The notes beneath the pieces were generated by a model. It did no database searches. It saw only the letters and a program-made list of their open reading frames with translations, and was not told where the DNA came from. From contig NZ_JAERVK010000005.1 of NCBI RefSeq assembly GCF_016745425.1, positions 124,001 to 188,000 of the forward strand: DNA of 64,000 nucleotides, in the 5' to 3' direction. The position numbers were made by a program, and so were the translations under genes. Positions 26,160-34,504 of this stretch are shown one piece after another (positions within the stretch are counted from its first letter, which is position 1; every line of letters starts with the position of its first letter). Source of the stretch: Candidatus Methylomicrobium oryzae (GTDB lineage Bacteria > Pseudomonadota > Gammaproteobacteria > Methylococcales > Methylomonadaceae).

Positions 26160-27599
26160 CTAAGGATTCGGCCACGCCGGCGCGGAAGCCGGAAGCTGAG
26201 CCACACTGCCGTATTGGCGCGGTTTGACGGTATTCATCAGTTGCTGGTAAAACGCCATCAGGGTTTGCGGGTTACCATAACGACCGGCGATGGTGACATA
26301 TTCGTCCTGGATCTGTTCGCGGGCGTCCTTCATGGCATCCATCAGCAGCTTGGCATAGGCATGATCGTTGATCTGGGCGGCCGCCTGCACCGCAGTCAGT
26401 AAATCGTTGACGATCAACTGCGCCAGTTCCAAGGCGATCACCGGCGCGGCTTCTTCGGCCCAGAGCTTGGCTATGCCGGCATCTTCACGGGCCAGATTGT
26501 GGATCATGCCGCCGATGGCATCCGGCACGGTCTGCATGAAAGCCTGTTCGGCGGCGGTGATTTGGCCCTGGTTGGTCGAGAATTTAACGATCAGGCCATT
26601 GCCGTTACTGGCCGAGCCCAGCAGGATCTCCATCACCCGTTGTTTGAGGCCGACCAGATTGACGCTTTGAACCACCGGTTTCAGGCACTGATCGGCGCCA
26701 TGGCCATCCGAGCAGCTATACAATTTGACGGTTTGATAACTGTTGCCGGCATCGCTGCCGTAGATCAGGTCCTTGATGCGAAGAAGGGGCGGCGGCGCAC
26801 TCACCGGCGTGTTTTCGCCCTTGCCGTCGGGAGCGGCTTGGGGAGCATCAACAATGACGGTGCCGGAAATGCTCATCGCCGCCTCCAACAGGCTATTGCC
26901 GCCAAAGCGGAACCAGGCGCCGGCATTCTGATTGATCAATGCGCGCCAGACCAGATTGCCCTGGATTTTTTGCGCCATGTCATTGGGCGCGTTTTGTTTG
27001 ACCTGCTGTACCGGATCGCCCAGCGTACTGGTATTGGTCCAACTGGAAAAGACATCGCTGATGCCCTGGGTGAATGAGACATTGGACAGATTGGTTTTGC
27101 TCTGCAGATCGAACGCCTTGACGGTATCGTTGACCATGCCCTGCGCCAGGCGACAGGAGTTGCTGAACATCTGGTTCAGCTCCTGGATTTTCTTTTGCAG
27201 ATCGGTCATCACCGAAGCGCACCACGGACACATGGCCCCGATCGCCAGTTGAAATGCATAGCCGGCGGCATTGGCGGCGATATTCCGCAGCAGTTGCACG
27301 AACTGGTTGTAATTGATGAAGCTAAAGCTGCCGGCGAACAGATCGATTCCCCCACAGCCGGCGCTGAACGAAGGCGGCACGAAAGACACCAGATTGGTGT
27401 TGGTAATGCCGTTACGAGCCACCAGACTGCCGCCGGTAATCACGCCCCGGCGTTGCCCGAGATGCGCCGTCGGCGCGGTGTAATTGGTCATCGTGCCGAA
27501 CATGCTGTCCATTTCCTGCTGCAAATCGGCATCAGCGGGCACCGAACTCAGTGTCAGCAGAAGAAACAATAGGGCGCGTTTATCCATCGGGCTGATCAT
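26160..27599 (-). CDS. traH: Conjugal transfer pilus assembly protein TraH
   Basis: A 479-residue periplasmic protein with signal peptide. Start at 27599 (MISPMDKRALLFLLLT) with GGGAGAG upstream; it overlaps the traF stop as ATGA. Family marks: SFSAGCGGIDLFAGSFSFIN near residue 75 and MCPWCASVMTDLQKKIQELN with a coiled-coil stretch. TraH forms part of the outer pilus-assembly complex with TraF and TraU/TraW. 37 bases before traG. Confidence 0.93.
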   Translation of the reverse strand: MISPMDKRALLFLLLTLSSVPADADLQQEMDSMFGTMTNYTAPTAHLGQRRGVITGGSLVARNGITNTNLVSFVPPSFSAGCGGIDLFAGSFSFINYNQFVQLLRNIAANAAGYAFQLAIGAMCPWCASVMTDLQKKIQELNQMFSNSCRLAQGMVNDTVKAFDLQSKTNLSNVSFTQGISDVFSSWTNTSTLGDPVQQVKQNAPNDMAQKIQGNLVWRALINQNAGAWFRFGGNSLLEAAMSISGTVIVDAPQAAPDGKGENTPVSAPPPLLRIKDLIYGSDAGNSYQTVKLYSCSDGHGADQCLKPVVQSVNLVGLKQRVMEILLGSASNGNGLIVKFSTNQGQITAAEQAFMQTVPDAIGGMIHNLAREDAGIAKLWAEEAAPVIALELAQLIVNDLLTAVQAAAQINDHAYAKLLMDAMKDAREQIQDEYVTIAGRYGNPQTLMAFYQQLMNTVKPRQYGSVAQLPASAPAWPNP

Positions 27600-28579
27600 G
27601 GGGCTCTCCCGTCTTGAGCACTGTGTTGCAGCGCTTGAATCAATGACAGCGGGTCTTGCAGGGTAGCTGAGCTGATGCTTTCCGAAGTAGGTAGTAGCCG
27701 TGGTGTGGAACGGATACCCTGAATGGTTTCGTACTGTGTCGCATCCAGCCAACCCGATTCCTTGGCTGCCAGCAGGATGCGGCTGGTCAGTTCCTCCAAT
27801 GACAACGCGCCCTGCGAGAGCGGCACGATTTGCCGTGGTGGCTTCATCAGGAAGAGGGCAGGCGTTTGTTCAACGCCGAGCATGGCGGCTTGGCCATGGT
27901 CGAGCTTGAAACTTCCGAACAGGCCATTCGGCATCGGCCGGCCATCCAGTGAGACCGGATAGATTTTAAAGCCGTAAGCCTTTTCCAGCATGTTCAGAAC
28001 CGGTGCCTGCACATGGCAATAAGGGCAATCGGAACGAAAGAAAAATAAAATCCCGGCTTGGTCTGCGATGGCTTTCAAAGCGCGATCCGCCATGACACTG
28101 GCCTGATGATTGGCTTCATTGGCGGCATAGGTCGCAACCGGACGCCGGACGGTTTCATCCAGCTGGGGATTGGACATCACCACATAGCGGGCCGTGTTGG
28201 TAAACCGTTCGGCTTTGTCCATCATCACCCGTTGCAGGTAATAAAACGCCGCGACGTTTTCATGCGTCGGCTCATCGATTGCCTTGTTGAGATAAGTTTC
28301 CATGTTTTTGCGCAGCCAGGCCGAGGTGAAGGGTTCTGGTTCCGCCGGGGTATTCGGCTTTGACGGTGGCTCAGCGGTCATAGCGGGCAAACTCGGAGCC
28401 GGTTGGGGCGGTTCGGGTTTGCGTTTTAACACCGGTTCCGGCTGGACTTCGTACCAGAACCAGCCGCGCTGTTTGTCCGTGAAATACGAAACGCCGGGCT
28501 CATCGATATCGGTGCCCCAGGCAGCATACACCTGGGACAGCAGGGTCAACACGATCAATAAGACAGAGTTTCGGTTCAT
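27596..28579 (-). CDS. traF: Thioredoxin-like conjugal transfer protein TraF
   Basis: A 327-residue exported protein. Start at 28579 (MNRNSVLLIVLTLLSQVYAA), a signal peptide; upstream ATGs add nothing. A Pro-rich spacer (RKPEPPQPAPSLPA) is followed by a helical part, then a thioredoxin fold with FFRSDCPYCHVQAP, Cys185-Cys188. Most F-type TraF proteins lack the CxxC, but SXT-type members keep it, so this one may be redox-active. Promoter should lie in the 28580-29070 gap, shared with the divergent mobI-like gene. Confidence 0.9.
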   Translation of the reverse strand: MNRNSVLLIVLTLLSQVYAAWGTDIDEPGVSYFTDKQRGWFWYEVQPEPVLKRKPEPPQPAPSLPAMTAEPPSKPNTPAEPEPFTSAWLRKNMETYLNKAIDEPTHENVAAFYYLQRVMMDKAERFTNTARYVVMSNPQLDETVRRPVATYAANEANHQASVMADRALKAIADQAGILFFFRSDCPYCHVQAPVLNMLEKAYGFKIYPVSLDGRPMPNGLFGSFKLDHGQAAMLGVEQTPALFLMKPPRQIVPLSQGALSLEELTSRILLAAKESGWLDATQYETIQGIRSTPRLLPTSESISSATLQDPLSLIQALQHSAQDGRAP

Positions 28580-28795
28580 AGCCGAATTTTCTATCAGGCT
28601 ACTCCCAACCAACCTGCAAAAGATTCCTGAAAGCGTCATGTTTTGCAGTGGAAAGGTGGACAACATGAACGGGGCTTCCGTAAAAGATCGCATCCTGATT
28701 GATTTATTGCGGAGAGCTGATTGGAACCTCTCCTAAAATCACGATTTAGACCTGGCGTCTCTACTGGGGATGGCGAGGTTAAATTCCTATGAAAT

Positions 28796-29030
28796 GAGGG
28801 ATTGCGATGCCAATAATTCATGCCGAATGGATGGCCAGATTCCAAATAGGGATGGGTGACCGAATAGGTCTCATAGGGATTACCCGATCAATAATTCGCT
28901 TTTTTGACCCTCAAAATCCCTAATGGCATAGGGATTAGATCTTCACAAAACCGATAGACATGAAAGTCGTTTGGGTTGTTGGATGAACGCCGGAAACGAC
29001 ATCGTTGGGCCCTTCAATCCCCTAGGGATT
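28796..29030. promoter_or_regulatory. AGGGATT repeat cluster, candidate oriT or activator sites
   Basis: In a 490-base gap between traF (leftward) and the mobI-like gene (rightward), AGGGATT or its core appears at 28797-28803, 28848-28853, 28875-28881, 28930-28936 and 29024-29030, and in reverse at 28915-28921 and 29016-29021. Two of these form dyads: AATCCCTA-N6-TAGGGATT at 28915-28936, and AATCCC-C-TAGGGATT at 29016-29030. In SXT the oriT lies directly beside mobI, which makes this the best oriT candidate; the repeats could instead be sites for the FlhDC-like activator. Confidence 0.55.
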
Positions 29031-29070
29031 TCAGGCCTAAATTCCTGTAGTTAAGTATTTGGGATCTTGA

Positions 29071-29529
29071 ATGAGTAACGAACAAGCCAATATGAACCCA
29101 TCCGTGCTGTCGGAAGAAGACGTGCTCGGCTGGATCGAGGCGAAAGTGGATCAGCTTTACGCAGAGGCCAAGGTGTTGGTCGATGATTATTGGCGGCGCT
29201 TGAAAGCGGAGCAAAACCGGCATGCGAGATCGGAAAAGGCCCGAATCGGGGTGCGTATTCGCCGGCGGGAAACTTGCCTGTCTTTCAGTATCGAGTGGTT
29301 TCGGATGGCGATGATTCGCCAGCAGGGCCAAACCAAACCCATCGCCCACTATCTCAAAAAAGGGCCGGGTTATCATTACCCCATGGGTCGTCTCCTGCAA
29401 GGGGAACCCGAATGGGAGGCGGTGCTGATTGAAGAGCTGGAAACCGAATTTGCCGACATTCGTAAGCAGATCGATTTGCTGGGGAAGATTCGGGATGCGC
29501 TACAGGGCTATCGCAAGGCCATACGATGA
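29071..29529 (+). CDS. mobI: MobI-like conjugative transfer protein
   Basis: A 152-residue soluble protein. WIEAKVDQLYAEAKVLVDDYW near the start, then RRRETCLSFSIEWFRMAM, HYLKKGPGYHYPMGRLL, and a helical end ELETEFADIRKQIDLLGKIR. This matches my recollection of MobI, the auxiliary transfer protein of SXT and IncA/C elements that works with the MOBH relaxase at oriT. I could not align it, so the name is a strong suggestion. The repeat cluster just upstream fits the mobI-oriT arrangement. Confidence 0.6.
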   Translation: MSNEQANMNPSVLSEEDVLGWIEAKVDQLYAEAKVLVDDYWRRLKAEQNRHARSEKARIGVRIRRRETCLSFSIEWFRMAMIRQQGQTKPIAHYLKKGPGYHYPMGRLLQGEPEWEAVLIEELETEFADIRKQIDLLGKIRDALQGYRKAIR

Positions 29530-29654
29530 GGCTTCGATAGGCCTACGGATAAAATCCTTGATCGAAAATACCCTGGCTCTCCTAAACCTAAACGTTACTT
29601 TCCCTACCTTCCGGATGCCTACACCAACGCAACCTGTAGCCCTGCACGGCTAGC

Positions 29655-29882
29655 TCAGATCCCGGCTTCGCGTGCTTCCAGAATCATACGACTGACGGAA
29701 ACGCCATCCAAGACCAGGGGTTGCGCCTTGCGCCGCTTCCAGGAAGGCAAATCGGGTACGACCGGAACGATGTCGGCGATGGGTTTCCCGTTGCGCAGCA
29801 CGCGCACCGTTTCGCCCGACTCGACAAGATCAAAATACTGCTTGGCGTGGTTACGCACGTCTGTAAGCGTAGCTTGTTTCAT
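29655..29882 (-). CDS. Phd/YefM-type antitoxin, orphan
   Basis: A 75-residue antitoxin starting MKQATLTDVRNHAKQYFDLV at 29882 (an ATG 6 bases upstream lies too close to the ribosome-binding GAG). RVLRNGKPIADIVPV is the Phd family motif. Downstream, 29530-29654 has no toxin gene. A DDxxxxR-like tail (SRMILEAREAGI) normally binds the toxin. Its position between mobI and the origin suggests a relic of an addiction module or a partner of a toxin elsewhere. Confidence 0.8.
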   Translation of the reverse strand: MKQATLTDVRNHAKQYFDLVESGETVRVLRNGKPIADIVPVVPDLPSWKRRKAQPLVLDGVSVSRMILEAREAGI

Positions 29883-29891
29883 AGCCATCTC

Positions 29892-29917
29892 AGGATGTGC
29901 AAAATGAAGTACATCCT
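29892..29917. promoter_or_regulatory. Probable operator of the Phd-type antitoxin
   Basis: AGGATGT (29892-29898) and ACATCCT (29911-29917) form a perfect 7-bp dyad 9 bases upstream of the antitoxin start. Phd-family proteins bind such dyads in their own promoter. Confidence 0.55.
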
Positions 29918-30000
29918 ATAGGTGCATTATCGCTGCCGTCAAACGGAATAGCTTAACCCATAGTCACCCGGCCGCGTCTATTTCTTGTCTGACATGCCGG

Positions 30001-30027
30001 GAGTGGCCCGTATGGGCCTGTCCACTC
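30001..30027. other. Hairpin upstream of the origin
   Basis: GAGTGG at 30001-30006 pairs with CCACTC at 30022-30027, and inside it GGCCC-GTAT-GGGCC (30005-30018) forms a tight stem. It stands about 100 bases before the DnaA box. It could be part of the replication origin or a processing signal. Confidence 0.4.
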
Positions 30028-30120
30028 TATAGGTTCCTCTTGACTCTCAATCTGCCGTCACTTCTTGAGCTGGGAGAGCGCCGCGGAGGTCGTGCCGTCG
30101 ATCCGATGGGAAAACCGTAC

Positions 30121-30460
30121 AGAGTTATCCACAGCCGTTCTGCCTTATTATTTAGATTAAATAAAGATTATAAAAAGATTAGCATGAGAGTTTTGGGCGT
30201 CTTCAAAATGTCTGTAAGCCACGCCAGGCAGGGGCTGCAGAGATTTTCAAAAATGGGATTGGCGTCGGTCAAATGCCGTGTCAGACGTCAGTCGAATGCC
30301 GTGCTTTGTGTCGGCCCAATGCCGTGGGGTGTCAGCCGAATGCCGTTATCCCGTCAGCCGAATGCCGTGCCTCTATCAGTCGAATGCCGTGTCAGCGTCG
30401 GTCTAATGCCGTGTCCTCCGGTCATAGACTGGCTCAAAAGTGCGTCAGTCGTATGCCGTG
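30121..30460. other. Iteron-type replication origin (oriV)
   Basis: Order along the strand: a perfect DnaA box TTATCCACA (30125-30133), a ~45-base AT-rich stretch suited to melting, then eight 17-bp iterons at 30264-30460. The TrfA-type initiator gene ends 6 bases beyond the last iteron. DnaA box, AT-rich DNA and 17-bp iterons at two-helix-turn spacing is the build of RK2-type oriV. So this element can probably replicate on its own. Confidence 0.82.
30264..30460 (+). repeat. Eight 17-bp iterons
   Basis: Consensus GTCRGYCNAATGCCGTG. Copies start at 30264, 30287, 30310, 30331, 30353, 30375, 30397 and 30444. The spacing is 21-23 bases, except for a double step of 47 before the last one, where a copy seems to be missing. 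All are on one strand and one helix face, as expected for initiator binding sites that also control copy number by handcuffing. Confidence 0.88.
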
Positions 30461-30465
30461 CTTTT

Positions 30466-31377
30466 TCATCCCTGCTGTTTGCTGATGAGGTGGCGTTGCT
30501 GGCTCGGAGTCGGGTTCTTTTTGATCTTGACCGCATCCTCGACAATCGAAAAACTTTCGATCGCGCCAATGACGACCAGGGCTTCCAGGGCTTTACGCAA
30601 TCTCAGCTTGAAGTCCCGAAGGTGGGTTGTGCTGCTGCCGCTCAAACGATGGAGCGTGTCGATCTTCAGCGGATAAGGCGCAGCATGGGAAGACAAAAAT
30701 CCGTGCAGCCACAGTGCTAGCGGCTGTTTACGCAATTTGTGCCGCTGCTCGAATTGAATGTGGGTATAGCCGTCTTCAAACAGGCGCAGCATGGATTCGG
30801 TCAGTTCGACAATGTAGCGTTGAGTCGTCTCGTCCCGGTAATACCGTAGAAAGCCTTTTTCGCCGAAACTATCGCGGCCCTGGAAGGTGATCTCGACAAA
30901 AGCTCCGCCCAAGCGGGCCATCGATTCTTTCAGCCACTCGTGCTGACTTTTGCCGGTGCCTTTGCCGAGTGCGGTCAGCAGGGCATGGGCACTGAAGGTG
31001 ACGCTGAATCCCGGCAACTGCTGGCGGGACAGATGCACGATTTGCATCCAGACATCCAGATCCGACTGGATCAGCTGTATGCCCAGAAACCGGACTTCGA
31101 TACCGTCAACCGACGCCAGCAAGGTACGTTTTTTATAGGCAATGCGTTCTTTGCCCTGGATGCCGGCAAACAAGGCACTGCGTAAACAGGCATTGGGGGT
31201 GCCTCGCATCGTTGTCGGCCAACTGGGAATCGCCGTCAACGGTTCGACAACGCGCAGCTGAGCATTTTTGCGCTTGACCAATTGTTCGAAGCGGGCGGAA
31301 AGATCGTTGGGGTTGATGGGGGCCGAGTGTTGACCGTTCGTTTCTGATGGGCTTGCGGGGATACAACTGTTTTCCAT
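30466..31377 (-). CDS. trfA: TrfA-type plasmid replication initiator
   Basis: A 303-residue initiator. PNACLRSALFAGIQGKERI near residue 63, FLGIQLIQSDLDVWMQIVHL, FSAHALLTALGKGTGKSQHE and LPLKIDTLHRLSGS-type winged-helix segment (YPLKIDTLHRLSGSSTTHLR) are the marks of the TrfA family of RK2 and relatives. It should bind the iterons next to its 3-prime end and recruit DnaA/DnaB. GAGG precedes the ATG. It sits 7 bases after a lipoprotein gene on the same strand. A TrfA replicon inside an SXT-like transfer region is unusual to my knowledge. Confidence 0.87.
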   Translation of the reverse strand: MENSCIPASPSETNGQHSAPINPNDLSARFEQLVKRKNAQLRVVEPLTAIPSWPTTMRGTPNACLRSALFAGIQGKERIAYKKRTLLASVDGIEVRFLGIQLIQSDLDVWMQIVHLSRQQLPGFSVTFSAHALLTALGKGTGKSQHEWLKESMARLGGAFVEITFQGRDSFGEKGFLRYYRDETTQRYIVELTESMLRLFEDGYTHIQFEQRHKLRKQPLALWLHGFLSSHAAPYPLKIDTLHRLSGSSTTHLRDFKLRLRKALEALVVIGAIESFSIVEDAVKIKKNPTPSQQRHLISKQQG

Positions 31378-31384
31378 GATCGCC

Positions 31385-31849
31385 TCACTTCAACAGGCTC
31401 TTAGGGTTACAGCCTTGTTTCAGAATAGTCTTAGGAACCGGTGTGAGGTCGATGAGGGCGTGGTCTTCCGCTGTCATGTCGAGTTGGTGATGACAATACT
31501 TCTGCCAGGCGCGCTCGATGGCTTCGTTGTCATTTGGGTTTGAAAGCGTAACGGCTTTATTGTCGCTGCCATGTTTAAATGACGATAAGTCTGAGCCGGA
31601 TGACGAAACCGAAATGGGGTTATCGACCTGCCGGACCACATGTTCGATCGACGCCGACCGTAATGCCGCGCCACCCAGTTCACCGCCTTGCCAGGCATGA
31701 TCGAGGCGCCAGGGCAGTTCAGATGGATCATTGGGTAACAGCGACGCGATCACAGCCTCGCTCACCTCTGCCGATGGGGCATGATGAGCGCAACCCGTGC
31801 TCAATAGTGAGTTTATGAGGAGGAAGGAGGGCAGGGATTTCGATTTCAT
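31385..31849 (-). CDS. Small lipoprotein upstream of trfA
   Basis: A 154-residue predicted lipoprotein. Start at 31849 (MKSKSLPSFLLINSLLSTGC) with GGAG upstream; the lipobox is STGC at Cys20. The rest is soluble, with a Ser-rich linker (SVSSSGSDLSS) and a WQKYCHHQLDMTAEDH segment. No family recognised. Its tight spacing to trfA suggests co-transcription of an envelope protein and a replication initiator, perhaps chance, or a surface/exclusion function tied to the element. Confidence 0.65.
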   Translation of the reverse strand: MKSKSLPSFLLINSLLSTGCAHHAPSAEVSEAVIASLLPNDPSELPWRLDHAWQGGELGGAALRSASIEHVVRQVDNPISVSSSGSDLSSFKHGSDNKAVTLSNPNDNEAIERAWQKYCHHQLDMTAEDHALIDLTPVPKTILKQGCNPKSLLK

Positions 31850-31978
31850 GGTGGCTCCGGGGTGATTTAAAAAGTCACCACCGTAGAAGTAATCAACAGT
31901 TGCGATAACGTAAAAGATTGGGCTTTTCGGCATCTTTTGTCAGGCACGCGGCCCTGATGTTTGCCACGATGAATCGTT

Positions 31979-34504
31979 ATGGGAAAAATTAACACTGACT
32001 TCATCAGCCGCCTGGGGAACCGTCTGTTTGGCCAACGTCCGGCGTTATCCACCGTTCAGACGCCACCGCCCGAAGAGGAGATTCCACGCTACCCGCCGTT
32101 CATGAAAGGGCTGCCGGCGGCGCCGGTCGAGCGCATCCTGTCAAGCCAGGTCGAATTGATCAAAGCGATCGAACATGCGCTATCCTTGCCGGATGATCTG
32201 TATCAGACCATCGCCGAACCCGTCATTGCGCGTTATGCGGCCTTCAGCCATCTGTTGCCGGCTTCAGAGTCGCACCATCATCGGGGCGCCGGTGGTCTGT
32301 TCCGGCATGGCTTGGAGGTGGCGCATTGGGCAACGCAGGCAGCGCAAGGCTGTTTGTTTGCCACCCAGGCCACGCCGCGCGAACGCAAAGAGCAAGAGCT
32401 GCGTTGGCGCCTGGCGGTGTGTTTTGCGGGCTTGCTGCATGACATCGGTAAACCGGTTTCCGATATCGCGGTCGTCGACAGAGAGGGCGAGCATCTCTGG
32501 AATCCCTGCGAGGAAAATCTGACCGACTGGGCATCCCAACATGGTATCGACCGTTATTTTTTGCGTTGGCGGGAAAACCGTCATAAGCGCCATGAACAGT
32601 TCTCCGCCCTGGTGATCGAGCGGGTGCTCACCCGGGCTTCGAGGACTTATCTGTTGGCGCCAGGCCCCGACATCATGCAGGCGATGCTGGAAGCCATTCA
32701 CGGCCTGGACCGCGGTGCGAAATTATATGAACTGGTCATGGCGGCGGATCGGAAGAGCGTCGAGCGTGACCTGAAAGTGCATTACCACACCGTCGATTCG
32801 GCGATGGGGATGCCGGTTGAAAAATACCTGTTCGATGCCATGCGGCGCTTGATCAAGTCGGGACACTGGCTCGCCAATGAAAAGGGCGCGCGCCTCTGGC
32901 GGTTTAAGGAGGGCATTCATATTGTCTGGCGGACAGGCGCTCAGGACATCGTCGAACTGCTCGCCAAAGACAAAGTCCCCGGCATTCCGCGCGACGAAGA
33001 CACCTTGGCCGATATTTTAATCGAGCGGGGCCTTGCAGTACCAAAAACCTTGCCTGATGGCCGGCATTACCGGTACTGGCGCATGCAGCCTCAGGGACTG
33101 GATGTGGTCTTGTATATGTTGCGTCTGGCTTCAACGGAATTGATTTATAGCAATGAGCCGCCGGTTGCCATCGAAGGGATCGAGGTCGAGGAAGACCTCC
33201 AGGCAACCGTTAAAGCCGAGTCGGGACAAGACAAAACAGGAGGGCAGGAGGTTCAGCCGAATGCACCGATGACCCCATCTTTGGTGACTGATGGCACGCT
33301 GGCCACGTCGGCTATGGGGATCAATCAAGCGCAGAATGACATGATTGTCAGCAGCCAGGAAGCTGCAACGGTGCCTGATCAACGGATCCTTCCGGAATTC
33401 CAAGATCAGTTGAATAAGGATGAAATGAGTGACACGCCGTTAAATCCGCCTGCCGGGGCTGAATCGATAAACACTGCCATGGCCATGTCTCAACCTGCCG
33501 TACAACCCATCGAAAAGGCCGGCACATCGAAAAAATTAAAACGTTCTATCACTCCACTCAGTCTCGAGGCAAGCAACGAACAACCAGTGATCCCTCCGTC
33601 CAAAATCGACAGTGTCGATGCAGCCAGAAATTGGCTACATACTCATGGTTTGGCTGGAGAATGGCTCATTCAACTGGCTGATAAAATTAACCAGGGAGAT
33701 TTACAGTTAGGTATCGATCTATTGGAGGCTCAGAACAAGTGGTTATTGCCGTTTCCGGACACGGCGCAAAAACTCCATGTCGAGCAAAACCTTTTTATCA
33801 AGACCCTGAATGAGAAAGGCTGGCTGGTGACCGATGTTCTTTCTCCCATGCGTAAGGTACAGGTGATCAATCAGGTTCGGGGGGTACTGTTGGCCCAGGA
33901 ACCCAGTGGCTTTCTGAAACAGCTCATTCAGGTACCCGGTTCGCTAGCCGTTGCCATGGAACAAGCTCCGAGAATTGCTGAACAAACACCTGTTAAGGAC
34001 AAAAAGGTTAAACCTTTGCCAATCAGGTCTGAAAAGCCCGGGAAGCGGCTTGACCCCAATAAAGCTTCGATTGCAGATAATCCGGTGCCTGCAGAAACTC
34101 GGGCGTCCAAAGTGCACCCCGTAAAACCGGCGCCAACCAAAGCCGAGGAATTTTCCCAGCCCAAACAGCAATCTGATCCTGAGTCATCCATTACCCAAAA
34201 GCCATCGAAACCAAAGTCCGCTGTCGATACCGTTTCGACCAAGCCCTTCGTGACGAAGGTGGCCCACAGTACGCCATCTGGCAGTCAAGCGGTCATGGCC
34301 TTGATCGACCAATTGAGAAAAACCAGGCAGGTTTCAAATGCAGGTCCTGTTAACAAAGATTGGTGCCTTGTTGAGGAGTCTGACCTCGTTCAATGTCTGC
34401 AACAGCATCCCGGACTCAAGCGCAGCACCTTGTTACGCGAAATGGCCAGCCACCCGGATTGTCGAATCGAGGATGGTGGCATCAAAGTCAGAGTCGGTCC
34501 ATGA
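31979..34504 (+). CDS. traI: MOBH-family relaxase TraI
   Basis: An 841-residue relaxase. The TraI_2 domain begins IPRYPPFMKGLPAAP and includes SHHHRGAGGLFRHGLEVAHW (about 97-117) and the HD motif LLHDIGKPVSD (about 152-162); MOBH relaxases use these His/Asp residues with metal. A low-complexity middle (about 400-580) links to a C-terminal DUF1528/TraI_2_C domain (AARNWLHTHGLAGEWLIQLA and, near the end, CLQQHPGLKRSTLLREM). It should nick at oriT with MobI's help. Stop overlaps traD start (ATGA). Confidence 0.92.
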   Translation: MGKINTDFISRLGNRLFGQRPALSTVQTPPPEEEIPRYPPFMKGLPAAPVERILSSQVELIKAIEHALSLPDDLYQTIAEPVIARYAAFSHLLPASESHHHRGAGGLFRHGLEVAHWATQAAQGCLFATQATPRERKEQELRWRLAVCFAGLLHDIGKPVSDIAVVDREGEHLWNPCEENLTDWASQHGIDRYFLRWRENRHKRHEQFSALVIERVLTRASRTYLLAPGPDIMQAMLEAIHGLDRGAKLYELVMAADRKSVERDLKVHYHTVDSAMGMPVEKYLFDAMRRLIKSGHWLANEKGARLWRFKEGIHIVWRTGAQDIVELLAKDKVPGIPRDEDTLADILIERGLAVPKTLPDGRHYRYWRMQPQGLDVVLYMLRLASTELIYSNEPPVAIEGIEVEEDLQATVKAESGQDKTGGQEVQPNAPMTPSLVTDGTLATSAMGINQAQNDMIVSSQEAATVPDQRILPEFQDQLNKDEMSDTPLNPPAGAESINTAMAMSQPAVQPIEKAGTSKKLKRSITPLSLEASNEQPVIPPSKIDSVDAARNWLHTHGLAGEWLIQLADKINQGDLQLGIDLLEAQNKWLLPFPDTAQKLHVEQNLFIKTLNEKGWLVTDVLSPMRKVQVINQVRGVLLAQEPSGFLKQLIQVPGSLAVAMEQAPRIAEQTPVKDKKVKPLPIRSEKPGKRLDPNKASIADNPVPAETRASKVHPVKPAPTKAEEFSQPKQQSDPESSITQKPSKPKSAVDTVSTKPFVTKVAHSTPSGSQAVMALIDQLRKTRQVSNAGPVNKDWCLVEESDLVQCLQQHPGLKRSTLLREMASHPDCRIEDGGIKVRVGP

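Noticed and set aside
30264-30460. CRISPR array
   Set aside because: The repeats are 17 bp with only 4-6 bases between them, and they sit by a TrfA gene; they are iterons, not repeat-spacer units.
30040-30720. A 226-codon open frame across the origin
   Set aside because: It runs through the iterons (repeated NAVPLSVECRV-type text) and antisense trfA; the DNA is explained by the origin and trfA.
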